Positions 7,572 through 16,532 of a DNA stretch of 29,616 bases are shown piece after piece. The DNA is taken from contig DCIJ01000012.1 in the NCBI GenBank assembly GCA_002315945.1, forward strand, positions 1-29,616, in the 5' to 3' direction. The notes below the pieces were generated by a model. The model was given only the letters and a program-made list of their open reading frames with translations, was not told the DNA's origin and searched no databases. The stretch comes from Lachnospiraceae bacterium UBA1729. Its GTDB lineage: Bacteria > Bacillota > Clostridia > Lachnospirales > Lachnospiraceae. The position numbers and the translations under genes are program-made. Numbering within the stretch: the first letter of the stretch is position 1; each line of letters opens with the position of its first letter.

Positions 7572-9074
7572 ATGAATTTGAGACCGGAAGAAATTAGTTC
7601 GGTAATAAAAGAACAAATTAAACGGTATGCAGATCGTTTGGAAGTTTCAGACGTCGGTACAGTTATTCAGGTTGCTGATGGTATTGCCAGAGTTCATGGT
7701 CTGGAAAAGGCTATGCAGGGCGAGCTTCTTGAGTTCCCCGGAGAAGTATATGGAATGGTAATGAACCTGGAAGAGGACAATGTAGGTGCTGTTCTTTTAG
7801 GTAACCAGAAAAATATTAATGAAGGTGATATTGTTAAGACAACAGGTCGTGTAGTAGAGGTACCTGTTGGTGATGCAATGCTTGGAAGAGTAGTAAATGC
7901 TCTGGGTCAGCCTATTGATGGCAAGGGTCCAATTGCAACAGATAAATATCGTCAGATAGAAAGAGTTGCATCAGGTGTAATCACAAGAAAATCCGTTGAT
8001 ACTCCTCTTCAGACAGGTATTAAGGCGATTGACTCCATGGTACCTATTGGAAGAGGTCAGAGAGAGCTTATCATTGGTGACAGACAGACCGGTAAGACTG
8101 CTATTGCAATTGATACAATCATTAACCAGAAGGGTCAGAATGTTAAATGTATCTATGTTGCAATTGGTCAGAAGGCTTCAACTGTTGCCAGTATCGTAAA
8201 GACTCTTGAAGAGTTTGGAGCTTTCAGTTATACAACTGTAGTTGCAGCCAGTGCCAGTGAATTGGCACCTCTGCAGTATATTGCGCCATATGCAGGATGT
8301 GCTATTGGTGAAGAATGGATGGAAAATGGTGAGGATGTACTTATCATCTATGATGATTTGAGTAAGCATGCTACAGCATACAGAACACTCTCCCTGCTGC
8401 TTCGTCGTCCACCTGGTCGTGAGGCTTATCCTGGTGACGTATTCTATCTCCACTCAAGACTGCTTGAGAGAGCTGCAAGAATGAATGAGGAATACGGCGG
8501 CGGATCATTGACAGCCCTTCCTATTATTGAGACACAGGCTGGCGATGTATCAGCATATATTCCTACCAATGTAATCTCAATTACAGATGGTCAGATATAT
8601 CTGGAAACAGAAATGTTCAATTCTGGATTCCGTCCTGCAGTAAACGCAGGTCTTTCTGTATCCCGAGTTGGTGGATCAGCGCAGATTAAGGCAATGAAGA
8701 AGATTGCTGCTCCTATTCGTATTGAGCTTGCTCAGTATCGTGAGCTTGCAAGCTTTGCCCAGTTTGGTTCTGAGCTTGATGCAGATACAAGAGAAAAGTT
8801 GGCACAGGGTGAAAGAATCAGAGAAATTCTGAAGCAGCCTCAGTATGCTCCCATGCCGGTAGAGTATCAGGTAATAATTATCTATGCAGCTACTAAGAAA
8901 TATTTATTGGATGTTGCTGTAGATGAAATCACTACTTTTGAAGCAGAACTGTTTGAGTTCTTAAAGACAAAGTATCCTGAGATTCCTGAGAGCATTAGAA
9001 CAAACAAAGAGATTACAGAAGATAACGAAAAGAAACTTATAGCAGCAATTGAGGAATTCAAGGCTGCAAGATAA
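7572..9074 (+). CDS. atpA: F1 ATP synthase subunit alpha
   Basis: Subunit alpha (500 residues) is the regulatory nucleotide-binding subunit of the F1 head. The P-loop is GDRQTGKT with K175, the same number as in E. coli. The arginine finger is R365 in SVSRVGGSAQ. The N-terminal beta-barrel (about residues 1-95), central nucleotide-binding domain and C-terminal helical bundle are all present. The start is the ATG at 7572, preceded by AAAGGTGAG 7-8 bases upstream. A TTG at 7539 would add eleven residues and overlap atpH, with no ribosome binding site. Length is normal. Confidence 0.97.
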   Translation: MNLRPEEISSVIKEQIKRYADRLEVSDVGTVIQVADGIARVHGLEKAMQGELLEFPGEVYGMVMNLEEDNVGAVLLGNQKNINEGDIVKTTGRVVEVPVGDAMLGRVVNALGQPIDGKGPIATDKYRQIERVASGVITRKSVDTPLQTGIKAIDSMVPIGRGQRELIIGDRQTGKTAIAIDTIINQKGQNVKCIYVAIGQKASTVASIVKTLEEFGAFSYTTVVAASASELAPLQYIAPYAGCAIGEEWMENGEDVLIIYDDLSKHATAYRTLSLLLRRPPGREAYPGDVFYLHSRLLERAARMNEEYGGGSLTALPIIETQAGDVSAYIPTNVISITDGQIYLETEMFNSGFRPAVNAGLSVSRVGGSAQIKAMKKIAAPIRIELAQYRELASFAQFGSELDADTREKLAQGERIREILKQPQYAPMPVEYQVIIIYAATKKYLLDVAVDEITTFEAELFEFLKTKYPEIPESIRTNKEITEDNEKKLIAAIEEFKAAR

Positions 9075-9088
9075 AAGGTTAGATATTT

Positions 9089-9952
9089 ATGGCTTCAATG
9101 AGAGACATAAAGCGCCGTAAAGGAAGTATTCAAAGCACGCAGCAGATAACCAAAGCCATGAAGCTGGTTTCTACAGTTAAGCTGCAGCGAGCAAAAACAA
9201 GAGCGGACGCTGCAAAAGAATATTTCAAGTGTATGTATGATACTATACAGTCTATGCTTGCAAAGACGGGAGTATGTAATTCACCATACCTTAATAAAAA
9301 TGACAGTACAAAGAAGGCAATCATTGTAATTACTTCTAACAGAGGTTTGGCCGGAGGATACAATTCAAATATTGTAAAACTTATACAGGCCAATATTCCA
9401 AAAGAAGAGGCAAAGTGTATTATCATTGGTAAAAAGGGTCGTGATGGATTAACAAGGGCTGGTTATGATATTTTATCTGATCATTCAGAGATGATTGATG
9501 AGCCCCAGTATCCTGATGCAAAAATGCTGTGTGAGGAAGTGCTAAAAGAGTACACTGATGGAAATGTTGGGGAGATTTATATTGCTTACACAGAATTCAA
9601 GAATACTGTGACTCATATTCCAACACTTAAAAAACTTCTTCCAGTGGAAAATGAAGGGACTGTGACTGAAGCAAAAGAAAGTACAGGACCCGAAGCAATA
9701 ATGAATTTTGAGCCAGAGGACGAAGAAGCTCTTAATCTTATTATTCCTAAATATGTATCCAGCATGATATACGGCGGTCTGGTTCAGTCAAGTGCCAGTG
9801 AAAACGGTGCCAGAATGCAGGCTATGGATTCCGCTACAAGTAATGCGGAAGAAATGATTGATAAATTATCTTTGCAGTATAACAGAGCTCGTCAGAGTTC
9901 TATTACACAGGAGCTCACTGAGATTGTAGCGGGAGCAGAAGCAATTAGTTAA
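9089..9952 (+). CDS. atpG: F1 ATP synthase subunit gamma
   Basis: Subunit gamma (287 residues) is the rotating central shaft. The N-terminal helix (MRDIKRRKGSIQSTQQITKA) and the C-terminal helix (AMDSATSNAEEMIDKLSL and following, about residues 245-285) that together form the coiled coil are both typical, as is NRGLAGGYN near residue 85. It lies 14 bases after atpA and 13 bases before atpD. Length is normal and no irregularity is seen. Confidence 0.96.
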   Translation: MASMRDIKRRKGSIQSTQQITKAMKLVSTVKLQRAKTRADAAKEYFKCMYDTIQSMLAKTGVCNSPYLNKNDSTKKAIIVITSNRGLAGGYNSNIVKLIQANIPKEEAKCIIIGKKGRDGLTRAGYDILSDHSEMIDEPQYPDAKMLCEEVLKEYTDGNVGEIYIAYTEFKNTVTHIPTLKKLLPVENEGTVTEAKESTGPEAIMNFEPEDEEALNLIIPKYVSSMIYGGLVQSSASENGARMQAMDSATSNAEEMIDKLSLQYNRARQSSITQELTEIVAGAEAIS

Positions 9953-9965
9953 GAAGGAGTCCATT

Positions 9966-11351
9966 ATGGCAAACATTGGAAAGATTACACAGATAATCGG
10001 TGCGGTTTTGGATATTAAATTCTCAGAGGGAAAACTTCCTGAGATTAATGAAGCTATTCGCATTAAAAGAACAAATGACGAAATCCTTGTGGTAGAGGTT
10101 TCACAGCATCTTGGCGATGATACAGTTAGATGTATCGCTATGGGTTCCACTGATGGACTTGTAAGAGGAATGGATGCTGAAGCAACTGGAAATCCTATTA
10201 GTGTTCCAGTTGGAGAAAATACATTAGGAAGAATATTCAATGTATTGGGTGATCCAATCGATAATTTACCTGCACCTGAAGGTGTAGAATATTCACCTAT
10301 TCATAGAGCTGCACCTGCATTTGAAGAGCAGGCAACTGAGCAGGAACTTTTGGAGACAGGTATCAAGGTTGTAGATTTGCTTTGCCCTTATCAGAAGGGT
10401 GGTAAGATAGGTCTCTTCGGTGGTGCTGGTGTTGGTAAGACAGTTCTTATTCAGGAGTTAATTCATAACATTGCTACCGAGCATGGTGGATATTCTGTAT
10501 TTACCGGTGTAGGTGAGAGAACCAGAGAAGGTAACGATTTGTATCATGAAATGAAGGATACAGGCGTTATTGATAAGACCACAATGGTGTTTGGACAGAT
10601 GAACGAGCCACCCGGAGCTCGTATGAGAGTAGGTCTTACTGGTCTGACAATGGCAGAGTATTTCCGTGACAAGGGTGGAAAAGATGTGCTTCTGTTCATT
10701 GATAATATTTTTAGATTTACGCAGGCAGGTTCAGAGGTTTCAGCTCTTCTTGGACGTGTGCCTTCTGCTGTAGGTTATCAGCCAACACTGCAGACTGAAA
10801 TGGGAGCATTACAGGAGAGAATTACATCTACAAAGAATGGATCAATCACATCTGTTCAGGCAGTATACGTACCTGCAGATGACCTGACAGACCCTGCTCC
10901 AGCTACTACATTTGCTCATCTTGATGCAACTACAGTATTATCAAGATCAATTGCAGAGCTTGGAATTTACCCTGCAGTAGATCCATTAGAATCAACATCC
11001 CGTATTCTGGATCCAAGAATTGTAGGAAATGATCATTATCAGACTGCCAGAGATGTTCAGCAGATTCTGCAGAAGTATAAGGAGCTTCAGGATATTATTG
11101 CTATTCTGGGTATGGATGAACTTTCTGAGCAGGAAAAACTTGTTGTTAATCGTGCTAGAAAGATACAGAGATTCCTTTCACAGCCATTCCATGTAGCTGG
11201 TCAGTTTACTGGACTGGAAGGAAAATATGTACCCATCACTGAAACAATCAGAGGTTTTAGAGAAATCATTGATGGAAAACATGACAGTATTCCTGAGGGT
11301 TACTTCTTAAATGCAGGTACAATTGATGATGTACTTGCTAAGTGCAAATAA
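9966..11351 (+). CDS. atpD: F1 ATP synthase subunit beta
   Basis: Subunit beta (461 residues) carries the catalytic sites for ATP synthesis and hydrolysis. The P-loop is GGAGVGKT with K158, and the catalytic glutamate is E184 with R185 in GERTREGND, matching K155, E181 and R182 of E. coli with a constant offset of three. LLFIDNIFRF (Walker B) and the DELSEQ-like loop MDELSEQEK in the C-terminal domain are also present. AGAAGGAG precedes the ATG by about 6 bases. Confidence 0.98.
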   Translation: MANIGKITQIIGAVLDIKFSEGKLPEINEAIRIKRTNDEILVVEVSQHLGDDTVRCIAMGSTDGLVRGMDAEATGNPISVPVGENTLGRIFNVLGDPIDNLPAPEGVEYSPIHRAAPAFEEQATEQELLETGIKVVDLLCPYQKGGKIGLFGGAGVGKTVLIQELIHNIATEHGGYSVFTGVGERTREGNDLYHEMKDTGVIDKTTMVFGQMNEPPGARMRVGLTGLTMAEYFRDKGGKDVLLFIDNIFRFTQAGSEVSALLGRVPSAVGYQPTLQTEMGALQERITSTKNGSITSVQAVYVPADDLTDPAPATTFAHLDATTVLSRSIAELGIYPAVDPLESTSRILDPRIVGNDHYQTARDVQQILQKYKELQDIIAILGMDELSEQEKLVVNRARKIQRFLSQPFHVAGQFTGLEGKYVPITETIRGFREIIDGKHDSIPEGYFLNAGTIDDVLAKCK

Positions 11352-11365
11352 TAAAGGATAAAAAT

Positions 11366-11782
11366 ATGCCTGAAGAAAAGAAATTTGAACTTAGGATAGT
11401 TACTCCTGACAGAGTATTTTATGAGGGAAAAGCCGCATTTATCGAGTTCAATACAACAGAGGGAGAAATTGGTATATATAGGGAACATGTTCCTACTACA
11501 GTTATCGTATCTCCTGGAATATTGAATATCTATGAAGAAGACGTAAATGCAGACTTTAAAAAGGCTGCTCTACATGGTGGCTTTGCGACAATACTTCAGG
11601 ATAAAGTTACTATTATGGCTGAGGTAATAGAATGGCCATCAGAAATTGATCTTAAGAGAGCTGAAGAATCTCGTGAAAGAGCCGAAGAGCGAATTAGAGA
11701 TGCCAAGCCAGAGACAGATATGGAAAGAGCAGAGGCTTCACTTAAGAGATCAATAGTACGTATTAATTCACTTAAAAATTAG
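11366..11782 (+). CDS. atpC: F1 ATP synthase subunit epsilon
   Basis: Subunit epsilon (138 residues) sits on the central shaft and can inhibit ATP hydrolysis. The N-terminal beta-sandwich (about residues 1-88, with VTPDRVFYEG and GEIGIYREHVP) and the charged C-terminal helical pair (about 89-138) are both complete, so the inhibitory arm is present. The start is the ATG at 11366, with AAAGGA 7 bases upstream at 11353-11358. A GTG at 11342 overlaps atpD and has no ribosome binding site. It is the last gene before the operon terminator. Confidence 0.95.
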   Translation: MPEEKKFELRIVTPDRVFYEGKAAFIEFNTTEGEIGIYREHVPTTVIVSPGILNIYEEDVNADFKKAALHGGFATILQDKVTIMAEVIEWPSEIDLKRAEESRERAEERIRDAKPETDMERAEASLKRSIVRINSLKN

Positions 11783-11790
11783 ATTTTAGC

Positions 11791-11819
11791 TGCCCCTGAT
11801 ATTTAGGGGCATTTTTTTT
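11791..11819 (+). terminator. Intrinsic terminator of the atp operon
   Basis: TGCCCCT (11791-11797) pairs perfectly with AGGGGCA (11805-11811) around a 7-base loop, and eight T follow. The T-run ends 2 bases before the next ATG at 11822. Confidence 0.85.
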
Positions 11820-11821
11820 AT

Positions 11822-14323
11822 ATGAAAAGAATAATAGCAAAAATAGTAACCTGCATTGTGGTATTTATCTTAACAGTACTAATTTCCAGCAGGTTTATGA
11901 ATCAAGAGAATATAGATAGTACTGAAGAGATGGATCCTTCGTCTTACCCTGTTGTATATATGAAATCAGATGGGGAATGGATTAACTGTCTCCATGGATA
12001 TTCCAATCCAATGAATGGAACAGTAAACAGAGACAGCATTACACCTATCGATAGCGATAGAAATGTTGAATTCAGAGTTAGTAAAAGCGGACTTAATATT
12101 GAAACAATAAAGGTTGAACTTAGAAATGTTCGCGATGAGAGATTAATTGAAAGTACTGCCATAACACCTGGGTTTTCAGAGGACTTTATTGAAGGAAAAA
12201 TCGAGTTAAAGGATCTGATAGAGGCAAATAGAGAGTATATTCTTATTATTGTATTATCTGATGGAAACAAAGAGGTTAGGTACTACACTAAGATTGTTAA
12301 TGCGCAAGAGCTGGATGTACATAGCAAAATAGAATTTGTAAAAAGCTTTCATGAAGCTACCTTTGATAAAGAGAAAGCAAAAAGTATATCTCCATACCTG
12401 GAGCCTGATGATTCATGGAAGGGTTCATATGCCCATACAAATATTCACTGTAATCTGAATCAGATAACATGGGGGGATTTGCAGGTCTTTGAGGAGACAG
12501 ATCCTGATATTACAATCAAAGAAATTGGAAAGAATGTGGCTATTTTTTCAGTGTCTACAATTGTAAGTATGCCAGGTGAGATAGATAAGGATTACTATAC
12601 GGTTACTGAATATTATAGAATCAGACAGACTAATGAGAGATTTTATCTGTTGGATTATGATAGAGAGCTGAATCAGATATTCAGAACTGACAAAAATGTG
12701 GTGAAAGAAAAAGTTATCACAATGGGAATATGCGACGACAATATTGACCTGGTTGAAACTGAGAGTGGAAATATTGTAGCATATGTGTCCAACAACAGAC
12801 TCTATTCGTATAATTCCGGGGATAATTCATTTATCTCAGTATTTGGATATTATTCAGGTACTCATCTGGATAAACAGGCACTAAATAACAATCACAAGGT
12901 CAAGATATTGTCCATGGATGAGATGGGTAACATATACTTTATGGTATATGGATACATTAACCGTGGAAAAAGAGAAGGTAGAACAGGAATAGCCGTATAT
13001 TATTACGATTACGCAATGAATTCCATTGAAGAACAGTTATTCTTGCCTGATAACAGATCCTTTGAAGTATTGAAGAGCGATGTGGAACAACTGAATTTCC
13101 TTGATAGCAAGAGAAATCTTTATCTATTTTTAGAGCAATCCATAATAAGCATTAATCTGGAATCAAGGGAAGGCAAGGTAATTGTAAGAAATCTGAAGGA
13201 AGGAAGCTTTAAGGTTTCGGATTCAAATACAATGGTAGCCTGGAAAGAAGGAGAAAAAACAGAGAGTAATCCTCTGACGCTGATGAATCTTTCTACTAAG
13301 AGAAAGACTGTCATTGGAGAAAATACTGGTGAGATAATTATCCCATTTGGATTTATGCAGGAAGACCTGGTATGTGGTTATGCAACAGAATTTGAAGCAA
13401 ATAATGATGCAAATTCAAAGATTCCAATGTATAAGATTGTACTGGTAAATGGAGAAGGCGATGTTCTGATGAAATATGAAAGGGATGATGTCTATGTTGT
13501 TGATGCAATAATGCAGGACAATCAGATTACCCTGGAAAGAATTGATTCAAGTAACCGTAGCAGGATTCCAAATGATCAGATAATTAGTTCAAAAATAGCA
13601 AAGGAAATGAGTAGCAAGGTAAGTCTTGTACCTAATGGAACAAGAGAGAACATAGTAGAAATACTGCTGGCTCTTGGAAGTAGTAAGGGCAATGTAAAGA
13701 ATCTGGTGCCAAAATTTGTAGTATCAGAGTATTTTGATACAGATAAGCCAGATACAGGAGAAGAAGATCTGCTCTTATATTATGTATATGGGCTGAAAAG
13801 TATAGATGGTGTATATACAAAGGCTTATTCAGCAGTGGCCAAAGGGGAGGAATTATCAGCTGTTGTTGTTGATAATCGTGGAAATTATGTATGGAAACCA
13901 GGTGAACTGCTTACAAAAAATCAGATAATGAAATTTACAGCTCAGAGCAGTTCGTCAGAGAGAAGTTCTCTGGCAGTATGTCTGGATGAAATCCTAAACT
14001 TTGAAGGAATTCAGGCAGATTCTCAGTCGGAGCTTAATGCTGGAAAGACGGCAACAGAGATTCTGGAAGAAAAACTAAATAAAAAAGAGGTACTGAATCT
14101 GCAGGGATGTAGTCTAAGCTCTGTATTGTATTATATCTCTAATGAAAAGCCAGTACTTGCTCTGACAACCAGTGGAGAAGCGGTGCTAATTGTGGGATAC
14201 AATGAGTTCAATACAGTAATTATGAATCCAGCTACAGGAACACTGGCAAAAACAGGAATGCAGGATTCGGAAAGATTTTTTGCACAGTTCCAAAACAGGT
14301 TCATTACATACATTGATCAGTAA
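11822..14323 (+). CDS. Exported or membrane-anchored protein with degenerate C39-like peptidase domain, function unknown
   Basis: I do not recognise a named family for this 833-residue protein. Residues 1-27 are a basic then hydrophobic segment (MKRIIAKIV... to SSRF), a signal anchor or signal peptide without a lipobox cysteine, so most of the chain should be outside the cell. Residues about 300-610 are rich in short strand-turn patterns and look like a propeller-type region. The last 120 residues resemble a C39_2 papain-like peptidase: RSSLAVCLDEILNFEGI (714-730), GEAVLIVGYN (785-794) and MNPATG (801-806). The places where Cys, His and Asp are expected hold Ser or Arg, Glu786 and Asn802, so it is probably inactive. 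No ribosome binding site is clean; AGGGG at 11805-11809 lies in the terminator stem. The role is unknown. Confidence 0.8.
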   Translation: MKRIIAKIVTCIVVFILTVLISSRFMNQENIDSTEEMDPSSYPVVYMKSDGEWINCLHGYSNPMNGTVNRDSITPIDSDRNVEFRVSKSGLNIETIKVELRNVRDERLIESTAITPGFSEDFIEGKIELKDLIEANREYILIIVLSDGNKEVRYYTKIVNAQELDVHSKIEFVKSFHEATFDKEKAKSISPYLEPDDSWKGSYAHTNIHCNLNQITWGDLQVFEETDPDITIKEIGKNVAIFSVSTIVSMPGEIDKDYYTVTEYYRIRQTNERFYLLDYDRELNQIFRTDKNVVKEKVITMGICDDNIDLVETESGNIVAYVSNNRLYSYNSGDNSFISVFGYYSGTHLDKQALNNNHKVKILSMDEMGNIYFMVYGYINRGKREGRTGIAVYYYDYAMNSIEEQLFLPDNRSFEVLKSDVEQLNFLDSKRNLYLFLEQSIISINLESREGKVIVRNLKEGSFKVSDSNTMVAWKEGEKTESNPLTLMNLSTKRKTVIGENTGEIIIPFGFMQEDLVCGYATEFEANNDANSKIPMYKIVLVNGEGDVLMKYERDDVYVVDAIMQDNQITLERIDSSNRSRIPNDQIISSKIAKEMSSKVSLVPNGTRENIVEILLALGSSKGNVKNLVPKFVVSEYFDTDKPDTGEEDLLLYYVYGLKSIDGVYTKAYSAVAKGEELSAVVVDNRGNYVWKPGELLTKNQIMKFTAQSSSSERSSLAVCLDEILNFEGIQADSQSELNAGKTATEILEEKLNKKEVLNLQGCSLSSVLYYISNEKPVLALTTSGEAVLIVGYNEFNTVIMNPATGTLAKTGMQDSERFFAQFQNRFITYIDQ

Positions 14324-14358
14324 AAAAGAGAGAAGCTTTACAGCTTCTCTCCTTTTTT
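14322..14358. terminator. Bidirectional terminator between the convergent C39-like gene and prs
   Basis: GAGAGAAGCT (14328-14337) pairs perfectly with AGCTTCTCTC (14342-14351) around a 4-base loop. Six A precede it and six T follow, so it can stop transcription from both sides. The prs stop codon (TAA on the minus strand, 14338-14340) lies in the loop, so one arm is prs coding sequence. Confidence 0.85.
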
Positions 14359-15525
14359 ATACTGAGATACAATATTCTGTATTTTTTCATTAGGATTAAT
14401 TAAATCACTAATTGAAGAATCGTGATTGAGTGCATCAATAATATATGCAATATATTTACTTAAATCACAGCTAATATACCATTCACGTTCTAACAGTTCA
14501 GGAGTCTGGTAAATCAGGTTGGTAGTTAAGACTCTGTCAATTAGTCCATCCTTGAATGCCTGATCAAATCTTTCTAATCCAGCAGTGAAAAGTCCAAAGG
14601 TTGAACAGATAAATATCTTTCTGGCCTTTCGTTCTTTAAGTGCTGCAGCAACCTCCAGGACGCTATCACCAGAAGAAATCATATCGTCCATGATAATCAT
14701 ATCTTTGCCTTCAACACTGCTACCAAGGAACTCATGGGCGACAATCGGATTACGACCATCAACAATACGTGTGTAATCTCTTCTCTTATAGAACATACCC
14801 ATATCAATTCCAAGAACGTTTGCAATATATATTGCTCTGCTCATGCCACCTTCATCAGGGCTGATAGCCATAAGATTATTGGAATCAATTTTTAAATCAG
14901 GAACATTACGAAGAAGACCTTTTATGAACTGATAGTGAGGCATAATAGTCTCAAATCCGTTCAAGGGAATTGCATTCTGAACTCTGGGATCATGAGCATC
15001 AAAGGTAATGATGTTATCAACTCCCATATTAATTAATTCCTGAAGGGAAATAGCACAGTCAAGTGATTCTCTGGTACTTCTCTTATGCTGACGACTTTCA
15101 TAAAGGAATGGCATTATGACAGTGATTCGTCGAGCTTTACCACCAATAGCAGCAATAATTCTCTTTAAATTCTGAAAATGATCATCAGGAGACATGTGAT
15201 TAGTCTTACCACATAATGAATATGTAAGACTGTGATTGCAGACATCTACCAGAATGTAGACATCATGACCTCTAACGGTATTAATGATAACACCCTTTGC
15301 TTCACCAGAACCAAAACGTGGAACTTTGGTTTCCAGCAGGTATGTGTCGCGCTGATAACCAGAAAATGCAAGGCTGTCCTTGTGCTCGTTCTCTCGTTCA
15401 GTACGCCACTTTACAAGATAGTAATCAATTTTTTCACCTAATGGTCGACATCCTTCGACAGGAATAACGCCAAGGGCACCAACAGGAATTGTTTCAAGAT
15501 TTCTTTTTTCTTCTTTGACGAACAT
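14338..15525 (-). CDS. prs: Ribose-phosphate pyrophosphokinase, long divergent form
   Basis: This enzyme makes PRPP from ribose 5-phosphate and ATP for nucleotide, His and Trp synthesis. At 395 residues it is about 80 longer than the usual 310-320. The core is recognisable: MPFLYESRQHKRS (R145, Q146) in place of the usual YARQDR loop, FDAH (the DLH motif with His kept), and IIMDDMISSGDS (D280-D281) as the PRPP-binding loop. The extra length is mostly N-terminal and includes the segment around GYQRDTYLLETKVPRFGSGEAKG. Start context is weak but the first ATG fits, 5 bases after the helicase loader stop. The last codons lie in a terminator stem. Catalytic residues seem intact, so I call an active but divergent PRPP synthetase; a second standard copy elsewhere is possible. 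Confidence 0.85.
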   Translation of the reverse strand: MFVKEEKRNLETIPVGALGVIPVEGCRPLGEKIDYYLVKWRTERENEHKDSLAFSGYQRDTYLLETKVPRFGSGEAKGVIINTVRGHDVYILVDVCNHSLTYSLCGKTNHMSPDDHFQNLKRIIAAIGGKARRITVIMPFLYESRQHKRSTRESLDCAISLQELINMGVDNIITFDAHDPRVQNAIPLNGFETIMPHYQFIKGLLRNVPDLKIDSNNLMAISPDEGGMSRAIYIANVLGIDMGMFYKRRDYTRIVDGRNPIVAHEFLGSSVEGKDMIIMDDMISSGDSVLEVAAALKERKARKIFICSTFGLFTAGLERFDQAFKDGLIDRVLTTNLIYQTPELLEREWYISCDLSKYIAYIIDALNHDSSISDLINPNEKIQNIVSQYKKGEKL

Positions 15526-15530
15526 GTCAA

Positions 15531-16529
15531 TTAACCTCTCACTGTTACATTAGATTCAAGTTCCTGAACTTTCTTCTTTACAACGCGGATATCTGGACCG
15601 CTGATCTTGCATAAGACATAATTGGAAAAAAGTCTTGACGCTATTCTTTCAGAATAAACATCACCAATTTCATTCAAAGAAAGATTCGTTGATATTATAA
15701 CAGATTTTTCGCGAATGTGGCGCTCGTTAAGTAAAGAAAACAAATTTGATGTGACAAAATTATTGGTCAATTCTGTCCCTAAATCATCAATAATCAACAA
15801 ATCGCAGTCAAAAAGATCGTCAACTTCAGGCAATTCATCAGAGGTGGATGAATTTTTGTTATATATTTTTTTAGAGAACACATCTGCCAGCCGCTCAGAA
15901 CTAAGGTATAAAACGATTTTGCCAGCATCTAAAAGTTCTTTTGCAATGCATCCGGAAAGAAAGGTTTTGCCTACGCCAACGTTTCCGTAAAATAGAAGAT
16001 TATCATAGCCTGAATCAAAATTACGTATAAAAGACCTGCTAATCTCCACGGCTATTTTAAAGGCTGTTAAATCTTCATCACGATAATACTGATAAGATAA
16101 TTTTGAAAAATCATTATTTTCAATAAAAGACTTTATATGGGACTGATTATAGGCAAAGGAAATTATTTTCTGCTTGAAACAGTGACACTTACTGGTGCCA
16201 ATAAATCCTGTGTCTTTACAGTCATAACATTTGAAAACGGGATCCAGATAATCGGAAGGAAATCCATGCTCCTGCAAAAGTGAGGCCTTCTTAAATGAAA
16301 TGTCCTTAATTCGCTTCTTATAATCAGACAGTCCTTCTCCAGGATTGTTTCTAATGAATTCTGCTAGAGAAGAGGTCACCTGAGACAGTTCATCTGTAAG
16401 CTCACTGTATTGAGGAATACTGGTGGCCACCTCACGAAGGCGTGAATCCATAATCTGTTTATTCAATAGCTGCTGCTCTTCATATTCTCTATATAATTTA
16501 TCATATTGACTATTTGTTAACACAGGCAT
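15531..16529 (-). CDS. DnaI/DnaC-type replicative helicase loader (AAA+ ATPase)
   Basis: The 332-residue protein matches the DnaC/DnaI/IstB AAA+ group. Residues 1-95 are helical and charged. A cysteine cluster follows (C101, C104, C115, C117) that could bind zinc. The ATPase domain has Walker A GNVGVGKT (K188), Walker B LLIIDDLGTE and a sensor-1-like STN motif. Fusion of an N-terminal helicase-binding region to a C-terminal ATPase is the DnaI pattern. It starts 3 bases after the DnaD-domain gene, which supports a helicase loader at replication initiation or restart rather than the transposon-linked IstB. It would load the DnaB/DnaC hexameric helicase. No transposase is nearby. Confidence 0.88.
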   Translation of the reverse strand: MPVLTNSQYDKLYREYEEQQLLNKQIMDSRLREVATSIPQYSELTDELSQVTSSLAEFIRNNPGEGLSDYKKRIKDISFKKASLLQEHGFPSDYLDPVFKCYDCKDTGFIGTSKCHCFKQKIISFAYNQSHIKSFIENNDFSKLSYQYYRDEDLTAFKIAVEISRSFIRNFDSGYDNLLFYGNVGVGKTFLSGCIAKELLDAGKIVLYLSSERLADVFSKKIYNKNSSTSDELPEVDDLFDCDLLIIDDLGTELTNNFVTSNLFSLLNERHIREKSVIISTNLSLNEIGDVYSERIASRLFSNYVLCKISGPDIRVVKKKVQELESNVTVRG

Positions 16530-16532
16530 CTC

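Noticed and set aside
15531..16529. IstB transposition helper
   Set aside because: The ATPase is of the same group, but no transposase or inverted ends are near and it is joined to a DnaD-domain gene, which favours a helicase loader.
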